64,000 nucleotides of DNA from Vigna angularis (GCF_016808095.1 NC_068973.1:12706501-12770500), one strand, 5' to 3'; shown: positions 38,942 through 51,369, counted from the first letter of the stretch. The notes: a model not told the origin generated them from the letters alone. Translations and numbers: made by a program.

Positions 38942-38949
38942 TATAAATA
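38942..38949 (+). promoter_or_regulatory. TATA box of His-rich gene 1
   Basis: TATAAATA followed by GCCCACCCACC, 72 bases before the ATG. The region from here to the ATG contains AAATTTCAACCTCGTTCTTG, which has a close counterpart ahead of His-rich gene 2. Confidence 0.7.
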
Positions 38950-39013
38950 GCCCACCCACCAAATTTCAACCTCGTTCTTGTGGCATTAATCAACAACACT
39001 AAGTAATCTCAAC

Positions 39014-39301
39014 ATGGAGTATACCCGTGTTTCAGAATACGAGAGAGAGCCTTTTGTTGGGTATTCAACACCGATGATAGGCAACTACCACCCCAACAGC
39101 CACCGTGAGTTCACAGAGAAGGTTGTTTATGAGGAGGATGTGATTGGGGGATCCCGTCACCACCACCACAACATGCATCACCGCCACCCTGAGACTCGTG
39201 AGGTGGTTAAGGTGGTGGAGTACGAAGTTCCCGAGAGGCGCGTGGGTGAAGTTGTCTACGAAGAGAATAAAATAGCTTATCCATACCTTCGAAGGTATTG
39301 A
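39014..39301 (+). CDS. small His-rich protein, paralogue 1 (95 aa), function unknown
   Basis: A single-exon frame starting at the first ATG after the leader. Layout: N-terminal EYTRVSEYEREP, a KVVYEED motif at 36-42, a His cluster at 49-58 (HHHHNMHHRH), then PETREVVKVVEYEVPERRVG, and a second VVYEEN motif at 80-85. There is no signal peptide or membrane span. It is strongly charged and probably disordered. The His cluster suggests possible metal binding, but that is inference. The paralogue at 57210 shares the order and the C-terminal half almost exactly, which argues for a real, constrained protein. A TATA box lies upstream and AATAAA signals at about 39415 and 39475. I do not recognise a named family. 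Confidence 0.75.
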   Translation: MEYTRVSEYEREPFVGYSTPMIGNYHPNSHREFTEKVVYEEDVIGGSRHHHHNMHHRHPETREVVKVVEYEVPERRVGEVVYEENKIAYPYLRRY

Positions 39302-40298
39302 ATGTTGCACCAGATGCAAGAAACCTACGACGTGTACTATATCGACTGGCTATAATTTGCTAGCAGGTTATCTAACATAGTATATCAAAATCACCAGTAG
39401 TGTGTTTTTGTACTAAATAAATTCCTGCTTAGCTAGCCATTATGTTGTAAACCATATATGTCTGTCATTTTATCAATAAAGTTATGTTAATTAATGAGTA
39501 AATCTGCATGCATGGTGATTTATCTTTTATTTGACGAAATAATCACTATTGAAAAAGGTTTCTTTAACTGGCAGATGTAATCTCATTCTTACAATGATTT
39601 CAGAATCATGTTACACCCATTAAAAATTAAAAATAAAAAAAATGTTTTTTTAACAATTTTTTTACAATGGTTTATGTGATAGTTTACAATGGATAATAAC
39701 GCAGTGACACAGATTCTATTATTAAAATATTATTAAAAAAAGTTATTAACATCATTGTTCTAAAAATAAATGTTTTCGACGTTGTTTGTAGTTGTATAAA
39801 ATGTAGGTGTATAAAAACTTGTTGAGTGTCAAAATAATAATACTCCTATAGTTAACAGTGATTAGTTCAAGTGAGGAAATTCAAAACAGATCTTCTTTTC
39901 AAACAAATGGCTCATTTGGGTGACGTTGCGTTCAGAAATTCATAGACGTTGATTCCGTTCCTTTAAGTTGTTATACGCATTTCTTCCTTTAATTAGAGAG
40001 CTTTTTTCAACACAAATACTTCTTTATATATGTGTGTGGATTATGGTTCAAATTTGTTAATTTATTAGCGGTAATATTTTGTGTTTAAAACTGAGTTAGA
40101 TCATGATATTTGATCTTCGATGTTTTATGTTTTAAAACCATTTTTAAAGAGTTTTTCATGGATTGTTGATTTAATAAAAGCTAAGAAGTTTTAGTTGATT
40201 AAAAAATATTTTTAACCACTTAAAATGATTTTAGGTTTTTTAGATTTATAACATTTTAAATGACTAAAATAAGTTTTTAATTGATTAAAATGTCAGTT

Positions 40299-42037
40299 CA
40301 CTAGTGTAGTCAAGGAAAACAACAACGGTTATTTTCGTCCATAGGCAGTGGTTCCTCAACCGAGGCATATACGGGTGAGATAAAAAGTTTACCCATTTTT
40401 GTCTCGGTTGTGAACCAAGGCAAAAATGGGTAGGATTTCGCCTCGGTTCCTGCTGAACCGAGTTAGTATCTTAGACTCTACTACCTCGGTTGGGACCTGA
40501 ACCGAGGCAGTAGAGTGGTTTTTACTTTTTTTTTCTGGCCACACTTTGTTCAACTTATTGTAATAAGAAACTAGTTCAAGGCAAATTCTTCCAAAATTCT
40601 AAACTTTTTCAACCCGGTGACCTTGAACACAAACACGTGCAACATAGCTTGCTCTTTGGTCCTCTCCAAGAACCCACTTGGCAATAACTCTAATGGGTCT
40701 GCATCTTTTTCTCCACCGAGATAACCTGTGTTGGCCTCATCGCTTGGTGCTCTTACAACCCATAAGAGCTTGTGCTTGCTCAATTCCAAACCATGTGCCA
40801 ACTCGTTTATTCCAAAACAAACATACAAAACCGAACCATCTTGTTGCTTCTCCAACCATGTTAGACACTCTAACCCTGTTGTACAACCAATTGTAGTTGT
40901 CCCAGTTTGAACAATTGGTTTAGCAGGATACAAAGGAGGGTAACCCCTTTCCTCATCTTTGAATGCTCTACTCAGACCTGTTTCCAGTAAAAAAAAATCA
41001 GAAATAGTTTGCAATTGACCATTGTGTTTCGATCCTATGGTTGACTAAAGTGTTTCAATCCCTTCCATGAAAGGGCACACACCCTAGTACTGTGATGGGC
41101 TAGGGCAGATCCTTGTGGAGCGTGAGCAAGTAAAAGTGCGTGTAGATAGTGGTTACAGAGAACCCAAATCACCAAAAATCACTCATCATGAAACCCTCAC
41201 AGCCAAACATAGAAGCCCTTGCTGCGCCACCGCCGCGCCATCACCGTGCCCTTGTCGCTCCATTTTCGCGCCTTTGTTGCGCTAAGGACGAGCCCTTACA
41301 AAGGCGAGATCCACCGCCAGCCGCCACCAACAAAGGCGAGATCGTGCCTGAGTCGCGCCTCCCACAGTGTCGCCAAGCCCCAAATCGAAACCCTAAATCG
41401 CGAGATGTCGTTGTTGCCACCTCCACGAACAGGGACCGTCACGCCGCGGAGACGAAGTCTCGCCGGCCACCCCTCCCTACGTGAAACCGCGTCTGAACCC
41501 GAAAAGAAAGAAGGGAAGAAGAGAACCCAAAGACGAAACCGCATCTCACGGCCCATGCGCCATCACAAACCACCACGAACATCGCCTGGTCGCGCCATCT
41601 CCACACCGTTGTCTCCTCCTCCCCGAGTCTACTGCCCTTGCACGAGCAAGAAATAATGAAGAAGAAGAACGAATAATGGTGGGGTTATCCGCGAGAAGAA
41701 GAAGAAGAACCAATGATGAAGGCCAAGGGTTTTAAAATGAAATCTGATTACCCCTTGTATTGGAAAATTACATAACTTTTCTGCCTCGGTTGGTCAGAGA
41801 ACCGAGGCAGTAGAGTAATTTCTAAAAGTTGTCAATTGAATAGCCAGTTTTAGGTAAAACATTATGCCTCGGTTTCGCTTTTAACTGAGGTAATTTTGCT
41901 TTTATGCTTCAATTCCCATGTAACTGAGGCGTATAAGTTCGTTAAAATTGCAAAAATGCCACCGCCTTTACATATGCTTCGGTTTTCTGAAAACCGAGAC
42001 GTATAGTTCGCGTTCTTAACTTCATTTTGCACTAGTG
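40299..42037. mobile_element. CACTA element, 1.74 kb, carrying gene fragments
   Basis: It begins CACTAGTGTA and ends TGCACTAGTG (inverted, one mismatch in ten), flanked by an exact 3-bp duplication GTT. Both ends hold subterminal repeats in both orientations of CCTCGGTT/AACCGAGG, often as hairpins such as GCCTCGGTTCCTGCTGAACC. The interior has no transposase. It contains an antisense piece of a UGT72-like gene and a GC-rich, Pro/Arg-coding stretch (41200-41700) of unknown origin. It resembles gene-capturing CACTA elements such as soybean Tgm-Express1. Confidence 0.85.
40650..40985 (-). pseudogene. captured fragment of a UGT72-type glycosyltransferase gene
   Basis: The minus strand encodes GYPPLYPAKPIVQTG, then GLECLTWLEKQQDGSVLYV, INELAHGLELSKHKLLWVVR and DPLELLPSGFLERTKEQ. 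These are consecutive landmarks of UGT72 (hydroquinone/monolignol glucosyltransferase) proteins. About nine residues of the usual SGGTLSQEQ stretch are missing between VCFG and INELAHG. The PSPG donor box that should follow is absent. The fragment stays open over this length but lacks the start, catalytic His and donor site, so no enzyme is possible. It differs in sequence from the UGT87A gene at 6674, so it did not come from that neighbour. Confidence 0.85.
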
Positions 42038-42040
42038 GTT

Positions 42041-42654
42041 TATCAAAAACCAAAATTGTTATGTTTAACTCCTTAAAATATAATTTAATCCATTAAAATC
42101 ACTAAAGAAGTCAACTTCCATTATTAAACTAATTAGAACACTTTTTAATTTTGTAAAACTTCATTTCACATTCTCTTACTATATGAAAATATACTTTTAA
42201 CTTAATAAAAATATCAGAAAGTATGATTTTTATTCAACCTCCTGGAAACATTTCTTGATCATTAGTAAACTTATTTGCAAACATGGATGTCTGAGTCAAA
42301 AAGATATATGTAACTTATGTCATACTTTGAGGATATGTGTTATTAAATGCAATGTTTTGTGAAGGTTTATTTAATTAATCGATTAACTATTTGTGATTTA
42401 TGGTGGGGCCCATTAGAAACTAATGGTCATCATACCCAAATAATTCATAGTTATATGGTTTTGTTCATTGCACAGAACGATTAAACCTGAGTTGAAATCC
42501 ATGTTACAAACGTAAGTGTTCCTTGTTTTCATATCATCTACTTAGTTATATTAATAATAACCTATGTTGCAAATGTTTCCAATTTAATTAAATTTGTGGG
42601 TAAGTCCAAAACACAACAAATTCAAGTACTATATCCAAAGGTTAGAAGTCATTT
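42041..42654. other. AT-rich spacer, no gene seen
   Basis: Lies between the CACTA element and the copia LTR. Nothing recognisable. Confidence 0.5.
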
Positions 42655-42983
42655 TGTTGGGATAAACTTAAATTTTAGGGTTTTATTAATAATTTTGTTT
42701 AAATCTTATTTTATTAGTTTTGGGTCTAGTAATATTTGGTTTTGATAGAGATAAAATAGGGATATGTAGTTATGATTTTCTGTTTATCTAGGTACAATAT
42801 TATTTTATGATAGATTAAGCAGATTTTATTTTTAAGATAGTTGATATTTTATTTTCAGATTTTATTTTTATTTCCTTAATATTGTAAGTATCACGGCTAT
42901 TTAAAGCCCTTCAATTATCAATGAATGCAAGACTCAATTTTAAGAAAATATCAGAGTGGATGTATCGTGAGATTTTCTTAACA
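42655..42983 (+). repeat. 5' LTR of a truncated copia element
   Basis: 329 bp from TGTTGGGATAAACTTAAA to TTTCTTAACA. The canonical TG...CA ends and the primer-binding site directly after it define it. No matching 3' LTR lies in the window. Confidence 0.75.
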
Positions 42984-42984
42984 G

Positions 42985-42996
42985 TGGTATCAGAGC
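42985..42996 (+). other. primer-binding site (initiator-Met tRNA type)
   Basis: TGGTATCAGAGC, one base after the LTR end. It is the classic plant copia primer site. Confidence 0.9.
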
Positions 42997-43094
42997 TTTA
43001 TGCTCTGGGTACCAAGAGAAAAAAAAAAGGAGAAAGTGGAGAGTCAAACACCGTGCGAAAAAAAGTGAGTGCTTGATTTTTTTTTTTGAAAGAG

Positions 43095-44770
43095 ATGACA
43101 AAGGTAATCAATGGGATGAGTATGCCACAATTGTCGGAAAATATCAATTACGACAATTGGTCTTTGCAGATGAACGTTCTTCTTGGATCCCAAGATGTAT
43201 GGGACATAGTGGAGGACGGGTACAATGAACACGCGTATGGTGAGCATCAAACAATGAACCAGATTGTTGCATTGAAAAAGACACGAGTGAAAGACAGATC
43301 GACTTTGTACTTTCTGTATAATGTTGTGGGTGAATCTGGATTCGAGAAAATATCTAATGCAAAGTCAGCAAAAGAAGCATGGGAAATTCTGAAGGTGGCA
43401 TACAAAGGAGATACCTGCGTGAAGCAGGTCCGAGTATAAGCTCTCAGAAGAGAGTTTGAACATATGGAGATGGATGAAAATGAGGGAGTTGTCGAGTTTA
43501 TTGCTCGAGTGCATAAGATAGCCAATCAACTCGAAATGAATGGAGAAGAGGTTCCTCTTAACCGGGTTGCAGAAAAGATCTTGAGAAATCTGACGAATGA
43601 TTTTGAAAGTATCATGGTCACTATTGAAGAGACAAAGGATTTGTCAACTCTCACTGTGGAGGAGTTAGCTGGATCATTAAAAGCCCACGAATTGAGGAAG
43701 AAAAAGAAAAGGAAGGAACCCCATGATCAAACACTACAGGTACAGTTTGACTCGAATAAATCTCGGATTACTTAGAGTCGAGGTCCTGGCAGCAAAGGGC
43801 GAGGAGGACGAGGAGGCCGAGGACGAGGTGGATGTGGCCGAGGTAATTTTGAGATTGATAGTGAAAAGAAAACCGGTCAGCAGAATTGGTGTGACCGAGG
43901 ACAAGGGAAAGACCGAGGAGCTCAGTCAGGAGTTGAGTGTTTTAAGTGTGGCAAGTATAGCCACTATGCAAACAAGTATAGATCAAAAAAATGCTACAAT
44001 TGTGGTAAGTCCAGTCACATTGCTAAATTTTGTCGAGCTGAGAAGAAAAGTGAGAGAAACCTTCTCATGGAAGAATAAGAAGAAGAGTGTGGAATCTTAT
44101 TGATGGCAAAGAGCTTAGATACAGTGGACATGGAAAATTCAGTCTCAATAATGGATGAAGTGATCTCGGTAAAAGGTGCGACAAACGTGGAAAAGGAACT
44201 TAAAAAAAAAGATGAAGAGATTCAGCGGATAGGGAGGCTTCTAGATGAAGCTAATGAAATTATGAATAAATAGAGGGTTGAGTTTGAGGAGCTGAAGAAG
44301 ACGGCTCTTGAAAGGGAAGAGAAAGCATCTAGCGTTCCTGAGCTAGATAAAAATAGTGAAGAAGAAGATGAAGAAGAGATGAAGGCTTATGAGATTTCTA
44401 CCAACTCGGTATGGTATCTAGATACTAGGGCAAGCAATCATATGTGTGGAAACGAGAACTTTTTTTATAAACTCACTAAGGTGGAGGCCAAATTTATGTC
44501 TTTCGGAGATGACTCCAAGGTGGCCGTGAAAGAGGGTGGAACAATCCGACATATGAGAAGAATGGACGAGTTGGAGAGATTAGGGATGTTTACTATGTTC
44601 CGGAGCTGAAGAACAATATTTTAAGCATGAGTCAGATAATTGAAAAAGGTAATTCAGTTTTCATGAAAAATCAGGTATATTTAAAGGATAAGCATGGTCG
44701 TCTAACAACCTAGGTAAAAACAAAGAAGAACCGGTTGTATGAATTGGAACTAAAATCTTGGAGAGAAAAT
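43095..44770 (+). pseudogene. copia gag and protease start, broken and truncated
   Basis: The ATG frame encodes a UBN2-type gag (PQLSENINYDNWSLQMNVLL, AKEAWEILKVAYKGD, EELAGSLKAHELR), then an Arg/Gly-rich linker and two zinc knuckles. The first knuckle, CFKCGKYSHYANKY, has lost its last Cys; the second, CYNCGKSSHIAKFC, is intact. The protease start WYLDTRASNHMCG has Arg in place of the active-site Gly. In-frame stops occur at 43437, about 43773, about 44077 and 44270. Sequence after about 44770 is unrelated, so integrase, reverse transcriptase and the 3' LTR are missing. Confidence 0.85.
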
Positions 44771-44879
44771 GTTTGAAACAAGATATGACTAGTAAGAGCT
44801 TGGATAACTCCAACTCAAATTTGATTGAAAGAAGCAAACCCGGTGTGAGATGATGCACATGGAAAGCCAAAAGGAAGGA

Positions 44880-45240
44880 AGAATTTAAGTTTATGTGGGA
44901 CTTTGTTTGTACCAACAATCCTCCCCTACAGCGGAAGTATTTTTCTTATCCTCGAGTACACCACTCTTTCACGATCCATGGGCACAACATTGAACATCTC
45001 TTGCTCTCCACCTCTCATGATTTATCTGGCTATCTGCCAGAGCTTCACCTGATCATGAGGGACGTATTCGTCTGAGCCCACACTGGTAAGATATTGTCTG
45101 CTTTAGGCTAAGTCCTCACGAATTTGCTTTTGGTACCACTTCAAAATGCCCCTTTCCAATTGAGGTATCTTTATGTGTATATAAACTCATGTCCATCTCT
45201 TATTTTATCTGATATGAGACTTTGTTTGTACCCAAGACAT
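44880..45240. repeat. unclassified repeat with two GACTTTGTTTGTACC copies
   Basis: The words GGGACTTTGTTTGTACC and GAGACTTTGTTTGTACC lie about 310 bases apart and bracket a moderately GC-rich stretch without coding motifs. It may be a small non-autonomous element that truncated the copia copy. The class is unknown. Confidence 0.35.
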
Positions 45241-46004
45241 TCATCTTAAAGTTCTTAATTTTTGCATGTCAATTTATGACTTTGATATATGATTATTTTA
45301 TGTCATGTTTAATGTAACAAGGAGCCAGATTCTAGGACATGTGACTAACATGTCATATCTTGGATCAAAACTATCATTCGAGCATGAATTAGAGACGATT
45401 AGACTGAGGTAATAAGATATACCTTTCACATATTACAAATCACATCAAACTTTAAACAGTAGTAAGCATACATAATGAAGTTGTATTATTTTTGTAGATT
45501 TTCAAGAATCCAATACCTATAACAGATGACACAATGAAGAAGATAAGACAACATTGTGCAGCGTATCTATTGGAATGATGGAGTTAGGAACCACAATAGC
45601 AATTATATTTTCCTTGAAAACTATCTAGGATAAGTTTTTAATTATTTTAGTTTTAGTGTTAGTTATTACATTTTTTTATTTTTTTATGTTTTGAATTTGT
45701 GCTAAAAAATTTCTAAACTAGAGAATTTTTTATTTTTCGAATTTAGAAAAATTCTAGATATAAAAAAATTATTTAAAAAAAATAACAATTATGTTAGTTT
45801 CACTAATCGACGTCAAATGATATTATTAATTTTTGTTAAAATTGACATCAAATATACATGTTGTTAAGGGACGTTAGACGATGGAGGATGGAGGATGGAG
45901 GTTTTTGAATGTTTGTTTTTTACATCAACAATGTTGATGACTCTAGTTAAGGTGTAAAAATTTCTTCTGATATTAAATATAAAAAATAAATCCATGTATA
46001 TGTA
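45241..46004. other. AT-rich spacer
   Basis: No coding sequence. Words of the GACGTCAAATG type at about 45820 echo the subterminal words at 13790-13870. Confidence 0.4.
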
Positions 46005-48439
46005 CACTACAAACATAATTAATTTTAGGGGGATTATTTTTCGGCGGTTTTAAAAACCCCAAATAATTCCCGCTGTTGTTTTTCTAAAATCGTATATATC
46101 TTTTTTTTTTATTTTTTTAAAACTTATTTTTTTATTTTTAGAATACTTAGGAACCCATCATGCCTTCAGTCATGGAATATTTCATCTAATCTAATTTCAG
46201 GAATACTTCTAACCCTAACCTCCCTTCATCGAATTTTCTCCCAGACCCTTCCCCGCACCACAATCTTCTCGTGCTTGGCTTCGTGTTCGTCTTCTCTTGC
46301 TTGGCTTCGTGTTCTTCTTCTCCTACGAGGTGGAGCGTCGAGGTGGAGGCATTTGTGGGTTGAACGAGTTCGAGGTGGAGGCGTCGAGGTGTCAAGGCAT
46401 TTGTGGGTTGAGCGAGTTCGAGGTGCTTTGGCGCGCTCCCGCACTGACCGTCAAGGTAAGACTGTGTTCGATCTTGGCTCTCCGGTTTTGGCTCTCTCGT
46501 TCTTTGTTCGATCTACTGATGTTCAATCTTTGTGTTGTAACTCAAAACATTTCGTCTCAGTTTTTGGCTCTCTGGTTTTGGCACTTACGTAAAAGTTATT
46601 GAAACTTGTTGAAGGTACCAGGAATCTACTAGGCGATTTCTATCACTACAGTACAAAACATTATGTCTCCAACCCCTCAAACTCAAATCCTCCCTGGTAT
46701 GTTCATCTTATCTCTTCAGTCTTCATGGTTTAGTTGCACCTACAGTATGACGATTTTATTTTGAACAATTTTTCTGCTATATCTGTTTCCTTTAATTTTC
46801 TTATCTTCTAGGGATTTTATTGGATGGAATATCGGATTTTATGTCATTAAACTGGCTTCGAACTGGATTAAATTGTATAACTCTGGTCTTGAGCAAATTG
46901 GTTAAAATGTTGAAATATTGCATGGAAAGGACAATCCTGAGTTGAAGGTTTTGACTGTGCTGCAAAAACAGCTCCATATTTTTTATGGTTTTAAGGAAAT
47001 TTTAGAAAAATTTTAAAAAGTAAGTAGATCGAGAATCAAACACTTTGCACTGGAACTTTATCCTTGTATTTCCTAGGAAACCAACATCAGTATTAATATC
47101 TTATATGAAGAAATGTTAATATATACATAATCTTAATTATTATTTTAATCTCCTCCATTTTATGTGGTTCTAACCTATTGGTTCAACCTTTAACTGATTA
47201 ACCTAGTATCTAAACCAAGTTAATGACTATTATTATTTTTAAAACACTGGTTTCATGAATTTATGTGTGATCTAGTATAATAGGATAATACTTTAGAATC
47301 CTTGTAGTTGATCCTGTTTGGTGAGCATAAGTATTGATGTTAAAAGACCATTTCGCAATCAGATATTAAATTTTACAGGAAATAAGTTTACTTTTTACTC
47401 ATCAAGTATCCAATGGATTGACAATTTGTTCCATTTGCTATGGTTTTTGGAAATTCGGACTTGGAATGAAGTCATATATCATTATTGTTATAATTTATAA
47501 ATGTAAAGAGTCTTTCAATTAAAATGTTAAACTTTTAAGATATTTTGTTTGAGACACGGTATAAAAAGTTCAATGTCCAAGTGTTTAGCAATTCAATCTT
47601 TGTTGCCCTTGTTCTTTATAGTTAAATTAATTTAGGTCTATTAGTGTATAACCTTATAGTAGGCTTTAAGTAGGGAACCTATCCCTGTAAGACAGTTGCA
47701 CTTATCACTGTCAAATAGTTACTTTCAGCAGTTAGAATTTACCTCTTGTATCTTGCTCTATATATATGGAGCCTCTAAGTATACTACTCTCACAGTCAAT
47801 AGTACAACTTTGCAGTTCTGCATTCTCATAATTATAACTATTGATTTCTGATTTTTAACTTCAATTCATTTTTATTTAGATTGAAATGAATTGAAGAAAA
47901 TAGATTGAAATTTTAAAAGATATCAGATAAATTTTTCTGATATCTACATTTTTTTTTATTCACTTCTTGTGTATCAAGGAGCCCCATTAGCTGTGTTACA
48001 AGATCTGGAGACTCTTCTGCTAAAAAAATTCTCAAGTGGTAAGACAAAACATGTTGACTTTGTCCTCATTTTTGAAAAAAGTTCTTATAAATTACTTGTA
48101 TTTCTTTTTGCTTTGTATTATTCTGCTCATATGTCCCTAGGCTGAGTGTGTTGCAACTTCTTATAATATGATTTATGTAGATAATAAGATTTATGTAGAT
48201 AAAAAGTGAAACATAATCAATCCTAATAAAGTAGTTAATTGTGAAATTAGCTCCTGAAATAAATCCCTTGATCTAAGGGATTGTGGGTTGACTTTCCCCA
48301 TAAAAGGAAAGTAGATTGTAAATGATTTTCCTTGGATTAGTTCTCAAAGTTTAGTAAATTCATCTTATGTAGTGTTTCGTTGAATATCGTCACTTATTTT
48401 AACCTTCCAATCCTCTTGGCATGAACATAGGTCGTTTTA

Positions 48440-51369
48440 ATGGACAAATCATGGATAGACATGCCTCGAAATACAAGTCAATATATGAGAGGATTGAATA
48501 CCTTCTTGGACTTTGCACTCACTAATAGTGGTGTTAGGGGAAAGATAATATGTCCATGTCCAAAATGCAATTTTAAGAAATGGCAAAGTCGTGAAGAAGT
48601 AAAAGAGCATCTAATTATTAAACCTTTTCCAAAAGGGTATACATTGTGGCTTTTATACGGGGAGAGAAGAGTAAATGACGAAGCACCTCAAGTAATGGCC
48701 GAAGCTCCTCAAGTAATGGCCGAAGAAGATAGTGGAAGAGTTGAAATTAATGATAATATGTGTGAAATGATTAATGATGTATTTGCACATCATTGCTCAA
48801 ACAACGACATGACGGATGATGATGAGATGGGTGTAGAGTTAAGCCATACTAGATGTCATGATGAGACATATTTTTTTGAATTAATGCAAGATGGACAAGA
48901 AAGCTTATATGAAGGATGTGATAAATATTCAAAACTTTCTTTCTTGGTGAAGTTGTATCACATCAAATGTCTATGCAAAATAAGTGACAAAGCTATGTCC
49001 ATGATACTGGAGTTGCTAGCAGATGCATTTGAACATGCTAAAATTCCAAACTCATTCTATGAAGCCAAAAAAGTGATTAAGAAACTTGGTCTTCATTACA
49101 CCAAAATTGATGCTTGCCCGAATGATTGTATGTTGTATGTTGGAGAAGACAAAGATAGAGATTCTTGTAAGAAATGTAAGACATCAAGATGGAAGCCAAA
49201 AAAGAGAAATACAATTGGTGACGATGTTGTTGTTAATAAGCGAAAGAAGATTCCTATAAAGGTGTTAAGGTATATTCCTTTGAAGCCTCGATTACAGAGG
49301 ATGTTTTTGTCATCTAAAATAGTTGAGCATATGAGATGGCATGCATCAAAAAGTACGGATGAAGGCATGTTAAGACATCCAAGAGATTCTGAAGCATGGA
49401 AGAAATTTAACTTGATGCACCCTCAATTTGCCTTAGACCCTCGAAATGTGAGACTCAGTTTAGCTACTGATGGGTTCAATCCATATGGCAACTTGAGCAC
49501 CAATAACAGTATTTGGCCAATTGTTCTCATACCATACCACCTTCCTCCTTGGATGTGTATGAAGCAAAGTTCATTCATTCTCTCCATGATCATTCTTGGA
49601 AAGCGAGCACCGGGCAATGATATTAATATTTACTTACAACCATTAATAGAAGAGTTGAAGGAGTTGTGGAACACTGGCATCAAAACTTTTGATTCATATG
49701 GCAATGAAGTATTTGATATGCGTGCAGCCATATTGTGGACTATTAGTGACTTTCCAGGACTTGGAACCTTATCTGGGTGGAACACACATACAGGATTGGC
49801 ATGTCCGAGATGTAATTTTGACACTACTCCTAAGAAGCTTGTCAAAGGTGGGAAATTTTGTTTTATAAGTCATCGTCGGTGGTTAGATGGAAGACATAGG
49901 TTTAGATTGGCTCATATTAGGTTTGATGGAACTATTGAAAATAGAAGCCAACCAATGGCAATTGCAGGTCATGATATCTTACAACAACTTGGTAATGTTC
50001 ATGTTGAATTTGGGAAAGAACCTATAGTTGAAGAAAGATAAAAAAGACAACACAGAGTTGATCGTCCTAAGGTAGAGACTCTACAATGGCGAAAGAAAAG
50101 TATATTTTTTGACCTTCCTTATTGGGTAGATAACTTATTGCACCACAATCTGGATGTTATGCATATTGAAAAAAATGTTTGTGACAATATATTGTTTACA
50201 TTGTTGAATGATAGTACAAATAATAAATGCAAAGACAATCTAAAGGCAAGAAAGGACTTACAACTTTGGGGTATAAGACCAAGCATTGGCTCTTGTACTG
50301 TAAGCACTTTATTCCCATCGATCGAAAAATCAGTTGGAGGTTTCACTTATTTCACTCTATCTGCAAAGGAAAAGTTACAGGTGATGGTATTGGAGGGGGT
50401 ATTTTTCGAAGAGTATAGCGCAGCGGAATTAAAACTCAGAGAGCGGGAAGCGTATTCGATCACAATTAAAATTAATTTTGTCCTTTTAGTAAAAATAATT
50501 TTCTTTCAGAAAATTAATCAAACAGTTGATATACGTAAAATAATATGAGTGTAGGGAATAAGAATATCAACACAGAATTTTTATCCTGGTTCGAATCAAA
50601 AGATTCTACGTCCAGTCGTTAATCACTATAAATAGTGATTAACCTTTTTCACTAAAAATGGTTTAACAGATTACAAGATAATGAACAGGAATAAAATGAA
50701 AAGAACCACTCTACCAACTTGAAGAGAACCGCTCCAGCAATCGACCAACGATTCACAAGCTTCTCCTTTCACAAGACCAGGCAGAGCACCTTGCTAACTT
50801 GAAGAGAGTCTGCTCTGACTATCGACACACGATACGCGAGCCTCTCCTTTCACAAGACCAAGCAAGGGAACAATGAACAAAAAGCTCTCTAAGAACGTTC
50901 CTCTGACACACAATGTTCTAAGCTTTCTCAGTTCAAAAAACGTTCCCTTCTGATTTCTCCAAATCAAATTATATAGCCAAGTACACTGAGTGCCAAAGGT
51001 CAGCTCTCAACTGCCATGAATAATCGATTATTGTAAGTGATAATCGATTACTCAAGTCCGTTACAGGTTTTCAAAAATGTGATAATCGATTATATGAAGT
51101 GATAATCGATTATTCAAGTATGACTTGTGATAATCGATTATTGCTTAACCATAATCGATTATACTAGTAAAAATTACAATGTTTAACATTTTCCTACTAC
51201 ATTCAAAATCTACAAGTTGCTTTTTTAAATATTTTCCTACTACATCCAAAATCTATAAGTTGCAGCATCATCAAAACACATCTTCAGGTTTTACCAATAC
51301 TCCTTATTGGTAACAACAGGCACATCGTCATATCCTAACAAATAGTGCAATAGTTGACCCATTTCTTCA
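48440..51369 (+). pseudogene. CACTA TNP2-type transposase, disrupted
   Basis: The main frame starts MDKSWIDMPRNTSQYMRGL with the transposase-associated zinc domain (CPCPKCNFKKW). It continues into the transposase_21 core: YTKIDACPNDCMLYVGEDK, MRWHASKSTDEGM, RNVRLSLATDGFNPYG, and NTHTGLACPRCNFDTTP. An in-frame TAA at 50039 interrupts it; the same frame then goes on with LPYWVDNLLHHNLDVMHIEK. At 50381 a solo LTR splits the exon. Beyond the LTR the frame resumes with AHRHILTNSAIVDPF and ends at a donor site near 51369. Most of the DUF4218 region expected between these points is absent. It is no longer functional. Confidence 0.85.
50382..51315. repeat. solo LTR inside the CACTA transposase exon
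   Basis: 934 bp starting TGATGGTATTGGAGG and ending CTTATTGGTAACA, flanked on both sides by the exact 5-bp duplication ACAGG. It contains six copies of ATAATCGATTA-type palindromes between about 51020 and 51170, and imperfect repeats around CTCTCCTTTCACAAGACCA. No internal retroviral domains remain, so recombination between two LTRs has removed the body. Confidence 0.85.

Noticed and set aside
46186..46602. Arg/His-rich protein genes near the left end of the large CACTA element
   Set aside because: Several overlapping frames in a GC-rich leader, none with a domain. It fits the untranslated leader of the transposase gene better.
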